From contig OZ024824.1 of the NCBI GenBank assembly GCA_964016985.1, positions 123,066,839 through 123,130,838 of the forward strand: a stretch of DNA of 64,000 nucleotides. Reading direction: 5' to 3'. Both the position numbers and the translations under genes were made by a program. Below, one piece after another: positions 53,281 to 62,844 of this stretch (positions are counted from its first letter, which is position 1; every line of letters starts with the position of its first letter). The notes beneath the pieces were generated by a model. The model worked only from the letters and a program-made list of their open reading frames with translations. It was not told the DNA's origin and searched no databases. The DNA comes from Anodontia alba. Taxonomy: Eukaryota > Mollusca > Bivalvia > Lucinida > Lucinidae.

Positions 53281-54113
53281 ATTTTAGGTCAATGTTCCAT
53301 TATCATTGGGCTGTATCATGTATGATACGAAAAGTCAGTGCTGAAGATATAGCCATTAGAGGGAATGGGACTGGCCCGGAATATATGTGCCCCACTAGGC
53401 ACTTTGTCTACATTTTTTTCAACCCAGTTTTCCAAGTAAGCACTGCTAAGAATGAAATAAACTTATTTAATAACCACGTTCTGATTGTGGCTCCTGTGAC
53501 TTTTGCCCCAGCAGGTGCGATGACGCCTTCCGCGGAATTCTTGTTTAAATAATCATCATAAATATTGCTCAAAATGTTCATCTTGAGGATTTCTAGGTCT
53601 AGTTTAAAACTGGGTCACTTGATATCAGAAACTAGGTCACCTGGCCAAATCAAAGGAAAACCTTGTTGATGCTCTAGAGGTCACATTTTTGAAGTGATCA
53701 TCATGAATCTAGCTCAAAATGTTTGTCTTGATGATTTCAAGGTGATGTATATTTTTCTATCCAGTGACTTTCTTAAGTTTTTCCGTTCAGGTCAGTTTCT
53801 CAATAATTATTGGTCCTACAGAGTGATATTTGGTACTTGTGAAGTGTTTAGGTCAGTTTCTCAGTAACTATTGCTCCTACAGCCAGTGATACTTAGTACA
53901 TGCATACATCTTAGCATGGCCTCTTGAGTGCAGTCATCCATATTTGACCTTGACCTTTATTTCACAGTCCATTAGACATGCTACATTGTCTTACTTGTTA
54001 ATATAATATTTTTGAATTTTGATCAGAATGTTTGCCTTGATCAGTTCTAGATCAGGTTCTCAAAGTGCTATGATGCTCAGATGAGCGTTACAGGGCCATC
54101 ATGGCCCTCTTGT
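53281..54113. repeat. Diverged tail of the family H element
   Basis: Contains one old unit of the ctaggtcacctggcc block (53540-53750), a duplicated caggtcagtttctca..ctattg segment (53785-53890) and the closing gatgctcagatgagcg. The frame 53268-53552 is not credible as a gene. Confidence 0.6.
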
Positions 54114-54640
54114 TACTTTTGAATGTTTTATTTTTCAGATGTGTGCCTAGAGTGATGTTTTATATAGCAATATACACCAAAACACATATGGTGTAAAGAC
54201 CAGAACAAACTAATATAAAACACTGAAATTGGTTCAACTATTGTACACTAAGATCTAGTTTGATCTTAACAACAAGTTAAACACAAACAAACAACAATTA
54301 AGTCATAAACTCAGACATTAATAATTAGAAAATAAAAAATATATAAGTGTGTTCCAGTAAATACTAGTGTGTTCGGTGCATTCTGGTATTTCTAAGTACC
54401 CCATAATATAGATTTTGTTTCACATGCGGTTGTGATCTTAGGGCTTGTAGCGGGTTTGGTATACCGGTATCTTTATTTACATGCCCATTGTACGAGCTAA
54501 AACATGTATATTATTCTTAATCAGTTTCTAACTGAAGCAGTTGGGTAAGATGCAATTTCGCTCTGTCAGTGAATGTGAACAAAACGGAAAATGGTTAAAG
54601 TATGTTTAACCAGCTAACTTCATAATTGCGGATATTAAAG
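54114..54640. other. No gene recognised
   Basis: AT-rich intron sequence. A weak inverted pair around aatataaaacactg. Nothing else. Confidence 0.4.
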
Positions 54641-54990
54641 CCTACATGTATTTGAGCCTCTTCATGAGAAAACCTACTTTATGCCTTAAGGAACAACAAA
54701 GGCGTGTCTGTACATCTGCATGGGTCTAGATAAGGGAGGGTATCCGGTAAATATTTTCTTATTTCTCCACAAAAACATACGTTGTGGTACTCATTAGAAG
54801 CGCCTCGGTGAGGCGCTTCTAATGAGTACCCACAACATATGTTTTTGTGGAGAAATAAGAAAAATATCAATACTTTTGGATTGAAAAACGCGCCTTAACT
54901 AGTGCTATGCATCTGTGCAGTCTGATCAGCACCTTTATTGTTCGCTGCTGAGATAGCGTACTACTTCTAGTTCTCTATAGCTGAGCAGAC
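54641..54990. repeat. Dispersed repeat (family M) split by a family A MITE
   Basis: The outer halves (tgagcctcttcatgagaaaa..gaacaacaaagg; gtgcagtctgatcagcacct..gttcgctg) match the uninterrupted copy at 25680-25800. The MITE at 54721-54902 sits between them. catctg lies on both sides of it (54714-54719; 54909-54914) as a possible duplication. Confidence 0.65.
54721..54902. mobile_element. Hairpin MITE family A
   Basis: Ends gggtctagataaggga and cgccttaactagtgctatg. Inner palindrome 54757-54867 with tip gcgcctcggtgaggcgc. Well preserved. Confidence 0.8.
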
Positions 54991-55809
54991 CAGTTTGTGT
55001 CTTATCTGGTGGGAAACTCCAGAGACAGGTTTTCCAGTAATGTGGCTGGTGACATGGCTCATTTCATTTGAGACTGATCATGTACGTGCGCATTGCATGT
55101 GTGTGTTATGGGTAGGATGTGACTATATTTATCTTCCTTCGCTGTTTACTTGGGGTGTGATCAAATTTGTTTAGCTATCTGACTTTGAACCGGATTTACA
55201 CAAGATGAAAAATGGTGACAGTTTGATTGGTAACTTTGTCTCCTACCTATGCCTTCGCAATTTGGAAGGCTATAACTTCTTGTGCATGAATGGTTTGTGA
55301 ACTTCAAAAGAATAATCAGCCTTTTTTTTTTTTGTTTTAGTTATTAAGATTGTTTAATTTTCCTAATTGAATGTCTTTGTCTTTTATACACTACCACATT
55401 ACACATTCTGAACAATTAGGTGATAATTATGATTATTAAGTTTGGTACTTCAGGGTTCACATTCATCTCTTTTATAGCACGAATGGGGAATTATACCAAA
55501 ATAATAATGAAAAGTGTCATTATACCAGAGTGTATGTATCACCTGCATGTATCAATCTAAAACTGTTTGGCTAGCCTACCTAATTTGGCTTGGCTAGAAG
55601 TCCGGTTCCAGATGGCTAGCTGAGTATAGGCATCCGGTTCCAGACTGCTTGCTTCCGAGGCCTGGCGTCCATTCCAGATGGCTAGCCACTGCCTTCTCTA
55701 ATCTACCTATTGATATCTACATTTTACAATATTCTGTAACTCTTGACATGATGTATCGCGTAACCAAGAAAAGAATAATATGAATAAGATGACAGATAGA
55801 AGAAAAACA
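54991..55809. other. No gene; ggctagc repeat words
   Basis: Bases 55570-55690 carry ggctagc and tccggttccaga words, as at 38068-38185. The remainder shows nothing. Confidence 0.4.
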
Positions 55810-56054
55810 GGGCCCAGTTGTTCAAAGCTAACGATGTCATTAGTTTAACGATTCGTTAAAATTTACATCTAGTGATACGCAAATATGCTGAAATTTTTTG
55901 CTGAAAAAATGTGAGTAGCTTTTGCAGTGCAAAAGCTACTCACATTTTTTCAGCAAAAAACATCAGAATATTGTATATTGAATCCGTTAAAACAGTTAAC
56001 GAAATGACCCTTAACGAGCTCGTTAAGCTAACAACGCTTTGAACAACTGGGCCC
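55810..56054. mobile_element. Hairpin MITE family E, type copy
   Basis: Perfect gggcccagttgttcaaagc ends in inverted orientation. Inner inverted segments aacgatgtcattag.. versus ..aacgagctcgttaagct. Central palindrome 55892-55965 (tttttgctgaaaaaatgtga, gtagcttttgcagtg). 245 bp, no coding sequence. Confidence 0.85.
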
Positions 56055-56634
56055 AGATTGGTAATAAGAGTACTGAAATAATAAGATTACAAAAAATGTT
56101 GGCATGCCATGGAATCCAGTTAAGCTGTACCTTGATGTTAACTTTTTGCATCCATTTCATTTTATTATAATGACTTTTTGGATTTCTGCCTTTACTGTTT
56201 TGTGTGATTTATTTTCCCATCCTGGAGGAAACCCTGAATGTCTGCTTGAAATGGATGCAGACAATTTGAGTGGGTCTTCTCAAAGATATTATTTTCGGCT
56301 GAAACTCATGGTTCAAATCCCAGTCTGTGTGGTAAACATAAAGGCAGTGTTCTGTCGAGGACATACGTTGGCGATATCAGTACTTAAAAAAACATACGAG
56401 ACAATGCAATTCATCTAGGTAGGCATGTCCATGCATAAAACCTTAGTTGACATTTCAGATGATCTGCCACCTAACCAAACCAGCCAGACCCCAACTGATT
56501 CAGTGAAAAAAAAAGCGAAAAGCACAAGTTCTAACATAGCTGGTTGCGAGAATTTTCTTGGCTGCAGTATGATTAGGGTACTACTGATGTAGACCCACTG
56601 TTAGCTCTTTACCAGCTAGTTGTCTGCTGATAAC
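56055..56634. other. No gene recognised
   Basis: The open frame at 56104-56418 (104 codons) is the longest here. It shows no known motif and lies within intron 1, so I leave it uncalled. Confidence 0.4.
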
Positions 56635-56712
56635 CTTTGCAAACAGTTAGGACCCAGATCAGTCCTGACAAAACATCACGCCTGATCTGGATCCAACTGT
56701 TTGAGGCTCTGA
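56635..56712. mobile_element. Family D hairpin
   Basis: gcaaacagttaggacccagatcag and gatctggatccaactgtttg around a cctgacaaaacatcacg loop. Confidence 0.65.
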
Positions 56713-56889
56713 TAGTATTCCTGAAAAGTTAAAAAGTTTTATGAAAAGTTAATTTTAAAAAAAAAAATCCACAGATGACAAAACAGCATGCAAAATTACC
56801 CAGCATGCAAAGAGTTAAGGAGCTAGGCACATTTTTTTGACAGAGTTACTTCACCTGAGAGTTTATCTATTCCCCTTAACATAAATAAG

Positions 56890-57171
56890 TATGGGAAAGA
56901 AGAAGACTGAGGTCAGCTCGTGAAGAAAGTGGGAAAGAAAATAAATCAGAAGGTCAGGACTTTAGAGAACTGCTGGAAAAATACAAACAAATTCAAGAAA
57001 AACTTGCAGTTTTGAGAAAAGAAGAGACTGTCTTGAAGAAGTATGAAGACAGAGAAATAAAACCTGGTGAAACAGATGATAGCACCAAAGAAAAGGAAGT
57101 TGCTGTGGCACCCATTGGTAATGAACATGGTCCTAATCAAGATAAAACTGATCACTGGACTATACAACTAG
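56890..57171 (+). CDS. ZFC3H1: ZFC3H1-like gene, coding exon 2
   Basis: 282 nt. Acceptor aacataaataag before 56890; donor acaactag|gtatgt at 57172. With one base carried from exon 1 it is open throughout. It reads a basic start (WERRRLRSAREE), then DFRELLEKYKQIQEKLAVLR, a short coiled-coil-like segment, then a charged stretch and DHWTIQL. The LLEKYKQIQ motif closely resembles a short conserved segment that I recall from the N-terminal region of vertebrate ZFC3H1 (LLLKYKQIQ). Ends in phase 1, matching exon 3. The acceptor is the least certain point: aag at other nearby positions would shorten the basic start. Confidence 0.7.
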
Positions 57172-57299
57172 GTATGTGTGCAGAGATATTGTACTGTGTT
57201 CAGCCTAAATATTGGGATGCCTTAACTCATAGCCCTAGATAAGGCTTTTTGTTTTTCAGATGAAAAGTAATAATCTTTTTTCTGTACAAAACTATTGCA

Positions 57300-57600
57300 A
57301 ATGGCCCAGTTGGCAGAGTGTCTGCTTTTAGATTTGGAAGTTTTCGGTTTGAGCTCCAGTTTGGGCATACCTAAGAGTTCAAGAAATTGGTACAAGCTGC
57401 TCTTTCACTTGGCTCTCAACATTAGTAAGATTCATGAGCTAGAACTGGTAGCACCGGTATCAATATAATGTCACTGGTGGTAGTATCATGTCATTATCTC
57501 TGGGGCATGATACTGCAATGAGGCAGGACTGTTAAAGGGCATCTATTCCCATCAGTTTTCATCCCTGAAAGATTGTTGATGGTGAGGTTAAACCTTAAAC
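57300..57600 (+). repeat. tRNA-like SINE head, second type
   Basis: aatggcccagttggcagagt resembles a pol III A box and ggtttgagctcc a B box, about 35 bases apart (57300-57360), followed by non-coding body. Different from the SINE at 9136. Right limit unclear. Confidence 0.5.
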
Positions 57601-57674
57601 AACAAATCCATGAAAACATACCTTTGAATACGGTAACTGTCCTAATATTTCATACACCAAAGTGTCTAACAAAA

Positions 57675-57755
57675 TTGGGTATGCAAACAGTGTAGACACA
57701 AGATCAGACTGCTCCTTCAGGAGACTGATCAGGGTCTACACTGTTTGCCATTCCA
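57675..57755. mobile_element. Family D hairpin
   Basis: gcaaacagtgtagacac..gatcagactgctcc and complement with a ttcaggag tip. Confidence 0.7.
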
Positions 57756-57794
57756 CTACGTATTTTAACAATTGCACAAAAAGCAGAAATTAGT

Positions 57795-58860
57795 AGGGGT
57801 GTGCAAAAATACTGGTACACCGGTATACGGCGGTATTTCTTTGGCATGGTACGTGCCGCGGTACGCTTGACTTGTACCACGGTATTCTGTGATTCTATTT
57901 TTAGCAACAGTCTTTTGTAGAAAACTATAAATCTCCAAAATATTGAAACAGTTGAAGTTGAAACAGGTTCAAATGGTGTGCTTCAGTATTTCATTTGCTA
58001 ACAGTAAGCCTTAATGTCTCAGGCAATGGATGAGGTAAAATAATTATGTATGCAACATTACTTGTTGTAAATATATGTACAGTCGACTCCCGTTATCTCG
58101 AACTCCAAGGGACTCTCTAAAATACTTCGAGATATCCGTACTTCGACATACCAGATTTGCAGACTTGAGGAAAAATTAAATCGAACAACCGCATTTAACA
58201 AATGTATATATAATTGGACTCTTGAAGCTAGACATATGTTGAAAATATTGTGGAAAAGAGGAGAAATTGCTCCTTAGGAGCAATTTCTCCTCTTTTCCAC
58301 AATATTTTGTTACCTGTTATTAGATTTTCATTTTTAAGCAGGGACCAGATTTTCACTTCGAGATCAGCGGTTATTCGAGATAAGCGAGGTCGAGATAACG
58401 AGAGTCAACTGTATATTTAACAATAAATATTGATACTTTATGAAAGGATAACAGCGGTTATAGGGATGTAAATAAGTATGCAGTTATAAAATTGATAATA
58501 AGCAGGAAGGTGTAAATAAAGCATTAAGTGCTGGAAACTTTTGGCTTATGGTCCTACTTGTATCGCCAGTCTCCACTATCCACTGCTGATTGTTAGTTTA
58601 AAATATAAAATTCTATTACAATATTCAATGTAAATCAAATATGAAAATAAAACACAGCACAGATGATTGAGGTGGTTTAAACTTATAGACCATCAATGTT
58701 GGCATATAAACCAAATGGCCACTACTGCTGGCAATTTCACAATGACATCTGCAAAATCTAGTAGTTTTGTAGATCAATACCATGGTACGTAATGGTACTC
58801 TGCTAAATACCGCGGTATACCATAGAACTTTATTTTGGGCAGTACCCAGCCCTTGAAATT
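57795..58860. mobile_element. Putative element with ggtatacc/ccgcggta ends
   Basis: The left edge (aggggtgtgcaaaaatactg, accggtatacggcggtattt) and right edge (aaataccgcggtatacc, gcagtacccagccctt) are imperfect inverted repeats. Such GC-containing ggtata ends stand out from the AT-rich surroundings. The pogo-like MITE at 58080-58411 lies inside it. Classification open. Confidence 0.45.
58080..58411. mobile_element. pogo-like MITE with perfect central hairpin
   Basis: 332 bp between TA at 58078-58079 and 58412-58413. Ends cagtcgactcccgttatctc and ctcgttatctcgac-type complement (right end cgagataacgagagtcaactg). CAG-starting ends with TA duplication fit pogo/Tigger elements. The central palindrome at about 58239-58308 pairs aatattgtggaaaagaggag and aaattgctcc perfectly. 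Confidence 0.8.
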
Positions 58861-58894
58861 AGGTCAGAAAGGATGGAATAAAGTGTTTGTAAGA

Positions 58895-59165
58895 CATCTA
58901 TCGTACTCACTAGAGGCACCTTGCTGAGGCACTTCAATGAGTACCATAGCAGTATTTTTTAGAGAGAAATAAGAAAAATATTTATCTGGATACATATCTT
59001 ACATCATAACTCTTGATAAGGTGCTTTTTTCAACCAAAAAGTATCTATATTTTTCTTGTTTCTCAACGAAAACATATGTTGTGGGTACTCATGAAAAGCG
59101 CCTCGGCGAGAAATAAGAAAACTATTTACCTGATACCCACTCTAATCTAGACCTATGTTACATGC
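58895..59165. mobile_element. Two damaged family A hairpins
   Basis: One at 58895-58985 (ctcactagaggcaccttgct / gaggcacttcaatgagtac), the next at 59000-59160 with outer ends cataactcttgataagg and ctaatctagacctatg. Its right arm is largely deleted (59098-59115). Confidence 0.65.
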
Positions 59166-59417
59166 AAGAGCTACATATACAATTACCTTCTTACCATACT
59201 TGTTCTAAAATTTGAACAAATCCATTTTACCATATTAACCCTAAATATTGGGACACCTTATCTACTTACCATACTTGTCCTAAAATTTGAAATATTCCAT
59301 TCTACTATCTGTTGATGTGTTTAAAATATTGCTGTGTGTACTGCAAACAGTTCTGCAGCATCTGAGCTGGGTCTACACTATCTACAAATGCCTATCTGTC
59401 CCAATACTTAGGATTAT

Positions 59418-59955
59418 CAACCCTTAAAGTGCCAGTCACAACTATTGTCGTCTGCTTTGTCTTCTGCTGGTTACTTTAAAAGTCATTTCTGCAAACAGTT
59501 TGGACCCAGATCAGACTGCTTCTTTAGGAGCAGTCTGATCTGGGTCCACACTGTTTGCCGGTATGCAAAAATAGGTTTGAAAAGTTTGCAAGAATATTCA
59601 GCAGACGACATAAACAGACGACATTTTCAGATGCAGGTTGATGTGTCTGAAAACTGCTCAATGACATTGCAGAACCTGATCAGACTCTGCATTCTGTGGC
59701 ATCTAGACAAAGAGTTAACCCTTAAACCGCCAAGAAAACTTGCATCTGAAAATGTCGTCTGTTTATGTCGTCTGCTGAATATTCTTGCAAACTTTTCAAA
59801 CCATTTTTTGCATACAGGCAAACAGTGTGGACCCAGATCAGTCTGCTCCTAAAGGAGCAGTCTGATCTGGGTCCACACTGTTTGCAGAAATGACCTTTAA
59901 AGTAACTGGCAGAAGACAAAGCAGACAACAATAGTCGTGATTGGGGCTTTAAGGG
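59418..59955. mobile_element. Large inverted repeat containing two family D hairpins
   Basis: Arms 59418-59640 and 59735-59955 are complementary over more than 200 bases. Each begins aacccttaaag, includes gtcgtctgctttgtcttctg, encloses its own family D palindrome (59487-59558; 59818-59886), and continues gcaagaatattcagcagacg. A spacer of about 95 bases (59641-59735) is unpaired. The open frames on both strands here (59445-59852, 59722-59931) mirror each other because of the symmetry and are not genes. Confidence 0.8.
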
Positions 59956-60024
59956 TTAAGTCAGCAATCAGCTTAGAGAGCCTAGCACACAGGAAACTTT
60001 AGTTGGGGCTGAATAGTCGGTTTA

Positions 60025-60190
60025 ATGTTTAGCACTCGGGGTAAAGTTTTCAGCAGATGTCATTTTGAAATATTTTTCTGTTTTTGCCAGGAAACGGGAT
60101 TTGACATTTTATGCAAATTGACTCAAAATGGAGACAGTTTGCATGGAATGTCAAATCCTGTTTTCTGGGAAAATGACTATCTGGGAGAAT
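60025..60190. mobile_element. Hairpin MITE family C
   Basis: Left end tttagcactcggggtaaag..cagcagatgtc. Stem gggatttgacattttatgca / tttgcatggaatgtcaaatc. The right outer end is missing. Confidence 0.7.
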
Positions 60191-60231
60191 CTTTTTTCAC
60201 TGTTTCACAGAATTAGAGTGTTTTTCTTTTT

Positions 60232-60620
60232 TATTAGCTCACCTGAGCTATTGTGATCACTTGCCGTCAGTCGTCCATCCTCGTCCGTCCATCCACACCT
60301 TTGAACGACTTCTTCTCTCTAACCCCTGGGCCAATTTTCTTCAAACTTCAAGTTGAGCCTTAATTTGTGTTAAAGGGGGATTGAAAATTTGTACAAATGG
60401 ACAAGGTCCGTTAATCAAGATGACAGCCATGCCCATATATGGTAAAAATACTTAAAAATCTTCTCCAGAACCAAGAAAGCTTCAAGGCTGAATCTTGGTA
60501 TATAGCATCATGGACTCAAGGTCTACCAAGTTTGTTCAAATGATGACCATAGTTTGACCTTTGACTTTTAATGGCAAGGTCAAATTTGCATCCTGATGGG
60601 CCTTTTGTTAAATAAAGTAG
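60232..60620. repeat. Short family H element
   Basis: Starts tattagctcacctgagctat and gtgatcac. It carries one unit with cccctgggccaatttt..caaacttcaa, ttgacctttgactttta and a closing ggcaaggtcaaatttg. Compare 48697. Confidence 0.6.
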
Positions 60621-60793
60621 GACATTTCTAATATTTTTTAGGGGGACTTTGTTGTTGTTTTTATATATGTACTACCATATGCATCATAGTTTGTTTATCT
60701 CTATCTCTTGGTGTCAGTGGTAGGCTATGTTTGTGATTATGGTATTTCCTGGACATCATCTTCACTATCTTAACTTGGTTCTGGGTCTGTTAA

Positions 60794-60998
60794 CCCTTGT
60801 CGTGCTGAATAAACTAAGATGCCACGCCCACTTCTAATTTCCAGCCAATCAGATTACTTGATCCGGGTTTTTGATAGAAATTCACATATTTAATGACAAA
60901 CAGTGCAGATCCAGATCAGTTGGCTTCTTCAGAAGCCAACTGATCTGGATCTACACTGTTTGCAAAGACAGGGCATGTCGTGTTCAGCAAGAGAAGTG
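60794..60998. mobile_element. piggyBac-type MITE (family D1)
   Basis: TTAA at 60790-60793 and 60999-61002. Left end CCCTTGTCGTGCTGAATAA. Perfect central hairpin 60900-60963. The right end is eroded (agcaagagaagtg). Confidence 0.8.
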
Positions 60999-61064
60999 TT
61001 AAATTTCCCCAGCTCTAATAATTGAGCGGGATGGAATGCTAGTAATATTTCTTAACAAAGTTTA

Positions 61065-61300
61065 CTTGACCCTTAAAGCATCATACAAATTTGTAGTAGA
61101 CGATATTCTGAAATTGAATTATTTTTCAGAGAAAATAAGATTTGACTTACTAGGCTGATGATTCTCATAAACTGTTAAGTCTTATTTTCTCCAAAAAAAA
61201 AAAAAAAAAAAAAAATAAAAAACAATAATAAGAATAGATAAATAAAATGAAATATTTCAAAATGTTGTTTGCTGTAGTTGTGCTTTATGGTTTAAGGGTT
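61065..61300. mobile_element. Degenerate family C hairpin with poly-A
   Basis: ttcagagaaaataagatttgac and gtcttattttctcc are the arms. A poly-A run follows at 61194-61215. Outer ends are partly kept (gtagacgatattctgaaat). Confidence 0.55.
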
Positions 61301-61344
61301 ATGTTTAAAGTTGCTTAAATTGCTTGATTTGTAGCCTTGTAGGT

Positions 61345-61490
61345 AAGACTTTTTTTTTCAACCAAACTAGTTTTCTTATTTCTCCATGAAAACTTTGTGA
61401 GTACTCATTTGAAGTGCATTGCTGAGATGCCTCTAATGAGCGAGTACCCACAACACATGTTCTCATGGAGAAATAAGAAAAAAATGATTA
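61345..61490. mobile_element. Hairpin MITE family A, diverged
   Basis: ttcttatttctccatgaaaa and ttctcatggagaaataagaa arms. The inner part has small insertions (gagcgagtaccc). Confidence 0.7.
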
Positions 61491-61611
61491 TATTAAAGTT
61501 AGTACATATAGTTCTGGTATCAAAAGCTAGTTTGATTTAGGTAGCAAAAGAGAAGTTTGTACTTTTGGAGCTCTGTCCAGTTTTTGATGGATTTCTGGGT
61601 TCTTTTAACAG

Positions 61612-61739
61612 CTCTAAGTCCACCAGTCTCTGGAAGATCAAGTCCAATCTTGGTGGAAGATGATGGTCCATTGTTTACAGTTATTGATGAAGTTGGGGAG
61701 AAGAGTGAACAGGAAGAGGAGAATACAACCAGGGAAAAG
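61612..61739 (+). CDS. ZFC3H1: ZFC3H1-like gene, coding exon 3
   Basis: 128 nt between a strong acceptor (gggttcttttaacag) and donor (gggaaaag|gtaaac). With the base carried from exon 2 it is open: ALSPPVSGRSSPILVEDDGP, LFTVIDEVGEKSEQEEENTT, REK. Serine/proline-rich, then acidic, as expected for a disordered linker. It ends in phase 0. The gene must continue to the right of the window, because no zinc finger or repeat region of ZFC3H1 has yet appeared; I found no further convincing exon before 64000. Confidence 0.7.
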
Positions 61740-61769
61740 GTAAACCAATGTTATTCATAGCACTTGTTT

Positions 61770-62290
61770 CATTCAGAAAAAAAACATGCTTTATTCAACC
61801 AAAAAGCATTGATATGCATTTCATTTCTCCACAAAAACATATGTTGTGGATTCTCATTAGAAAGGCAATGGAGAAAAGAAAAAAAAAAATCTCGTAGATC
61901 CAGGTAAGAGGGGTTATCAGGTTTTCTTATTTCTCCATGAACAGTACCTTAGATAAGCTGCTTTTTAGGGTATTTACACAATTAAGATTTTGAAAAAAAG
62001 CAATTCAAGTTAAATCTGTCAGGTAAATACCCAATTATCAGTAATTTTTGCACCCATTAGCATAACAGAGTACTCAAAAGAAAACTCCTGACACCCATTT
62101 CAGTGAGAAATGGGTGGGTAAAAATAGCCCAAAATACCCAGTTGGTTACAACCTGATCTAAGGGACTGCCATGAAATATATATTTGTAAGTACTTATTAG
62201 AAGCACCTCGGTGAGATGCTTTTAATGAGTTCCCACAACATATGTTCTTGTAGTAAAATAAGAATATCAGTAGTTTTTGGGTTGAAAAAC
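61770..62290. mobile_element. Fragments of family A hairpins
   Basis: One arm only at 61790-61860. A second copy with both arms but many changes lies at 62160-62270 (gtacttattagaagcacctcg / gatgcttttaatgagttccc). Between them an inverted pair, gggtatttacacaattaag.. and ..aatgggtgggtaaaaat, lies at 61970-62130. Confidence 0.55.
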
Positions 62291-62541
62291 AGGGCCCAGT
62301 TGTTCAAAGCGTCGTTAGCTTAACAAGCTTGTTAATAGTCAAAATGTTAACTGTTCTAGTAAGTACAATATCTAATTCCCAGGTATTTTTGCTGAAAAAT
62401 TGTGAGTAGCTTTTGCAAATGCAAAAGCTACTCATATTTTTTCAGCAAAATATTAGCATATACATGTATGCCATTTTTAATGATCAAAGTTTTAACGATA
62501 CATTAACTAACGACATCGTTAGTTTTGAACAACTGGGCCCT
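62291..62541. mobile_element. Hairpin MITE family E
   Basis: Ends agggcccagttgttcaaagc and gttttgaacaactgggccct, perfect at the tips. Central hairpin with gagtagcttttgcaaatgc. It lies between two family A remnants. Confidence 0.8.
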
Positions 62542-62844
62542 GTACTTTATCTGGAGCTGTGAAAAGAGTTATTCCGATACCCCTCTCATCTAAAGCAGTG
62601 AAATGACAGGGGCATCATCTTCGGCATTTTGTGTGTCTGTGGATTTGTTAAACCTGTTCAAGTTCTCTGTTGGAGATAGTTTCATCTGGTTCCCTCAGTA
62701 CCTGGGAGCTGAAACTTCACTGTAGGGTACCAGCTGTAAATATATGTAATTGCCTGGATGATCCTCTTGTAGAGCTGTGTAAAAGCCATTTGCATACCAA
62801 ACTTACTAAATCTTTACTACACTCTGTGCAGTTTCAGCAAATGA
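62542..62844. other. No gene recognised
   Basis: Intronic. The frame 62670-62855 (61 codons) was examined as a possible fourth exon; it has no convincing splice sites or family resemblance. Confidence 0.4.

Larger units (their letters stand above)
48697..54113. repeat. 5.4-kb composite satellite element (family H)
   Basis: Begins ttagctcacctgagcacgaa, with a gtgctcatggtgagctattg palindromic head. Ends ctcagatgagcg..ggccctcttgttac. Inside are four successive tandem blocks with different units (48780-50420, 50416-51530, 51530-52230, 52230-53280) and a diverged tail. Truncated relatives occur at 5340-5873 and 60232-60620. No transposase seen. The head and tail with tandem blocks between them suggest a non-autonomous element that expands by adding repeat blocks. 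Confidence 0.65.
38014..56889 (+). other. Intron 1 of the ZFC3H1-like gene (~18.9 kb)
   Basis: Inferred from the exon 1 donor and the exon 2 acceptor (ccccttaacataaataag). Nearly all of it is transposon or satellite sequence: DIRS, hairpin MITEs, the family H composite and a LINE. Additional small exons inside it cannot be excluded. Confidence 0.55.

Noticed and set aside
56104..56418. 104-codon frame in intron 1
   Set aside because: No recognisable motif, no splice signals fitting the flanking exon phases.
59445..59931. Mirror-image frames on both strands
   Set aside because: They arise from the large inverted repeat; similar sequence reads on both strands.
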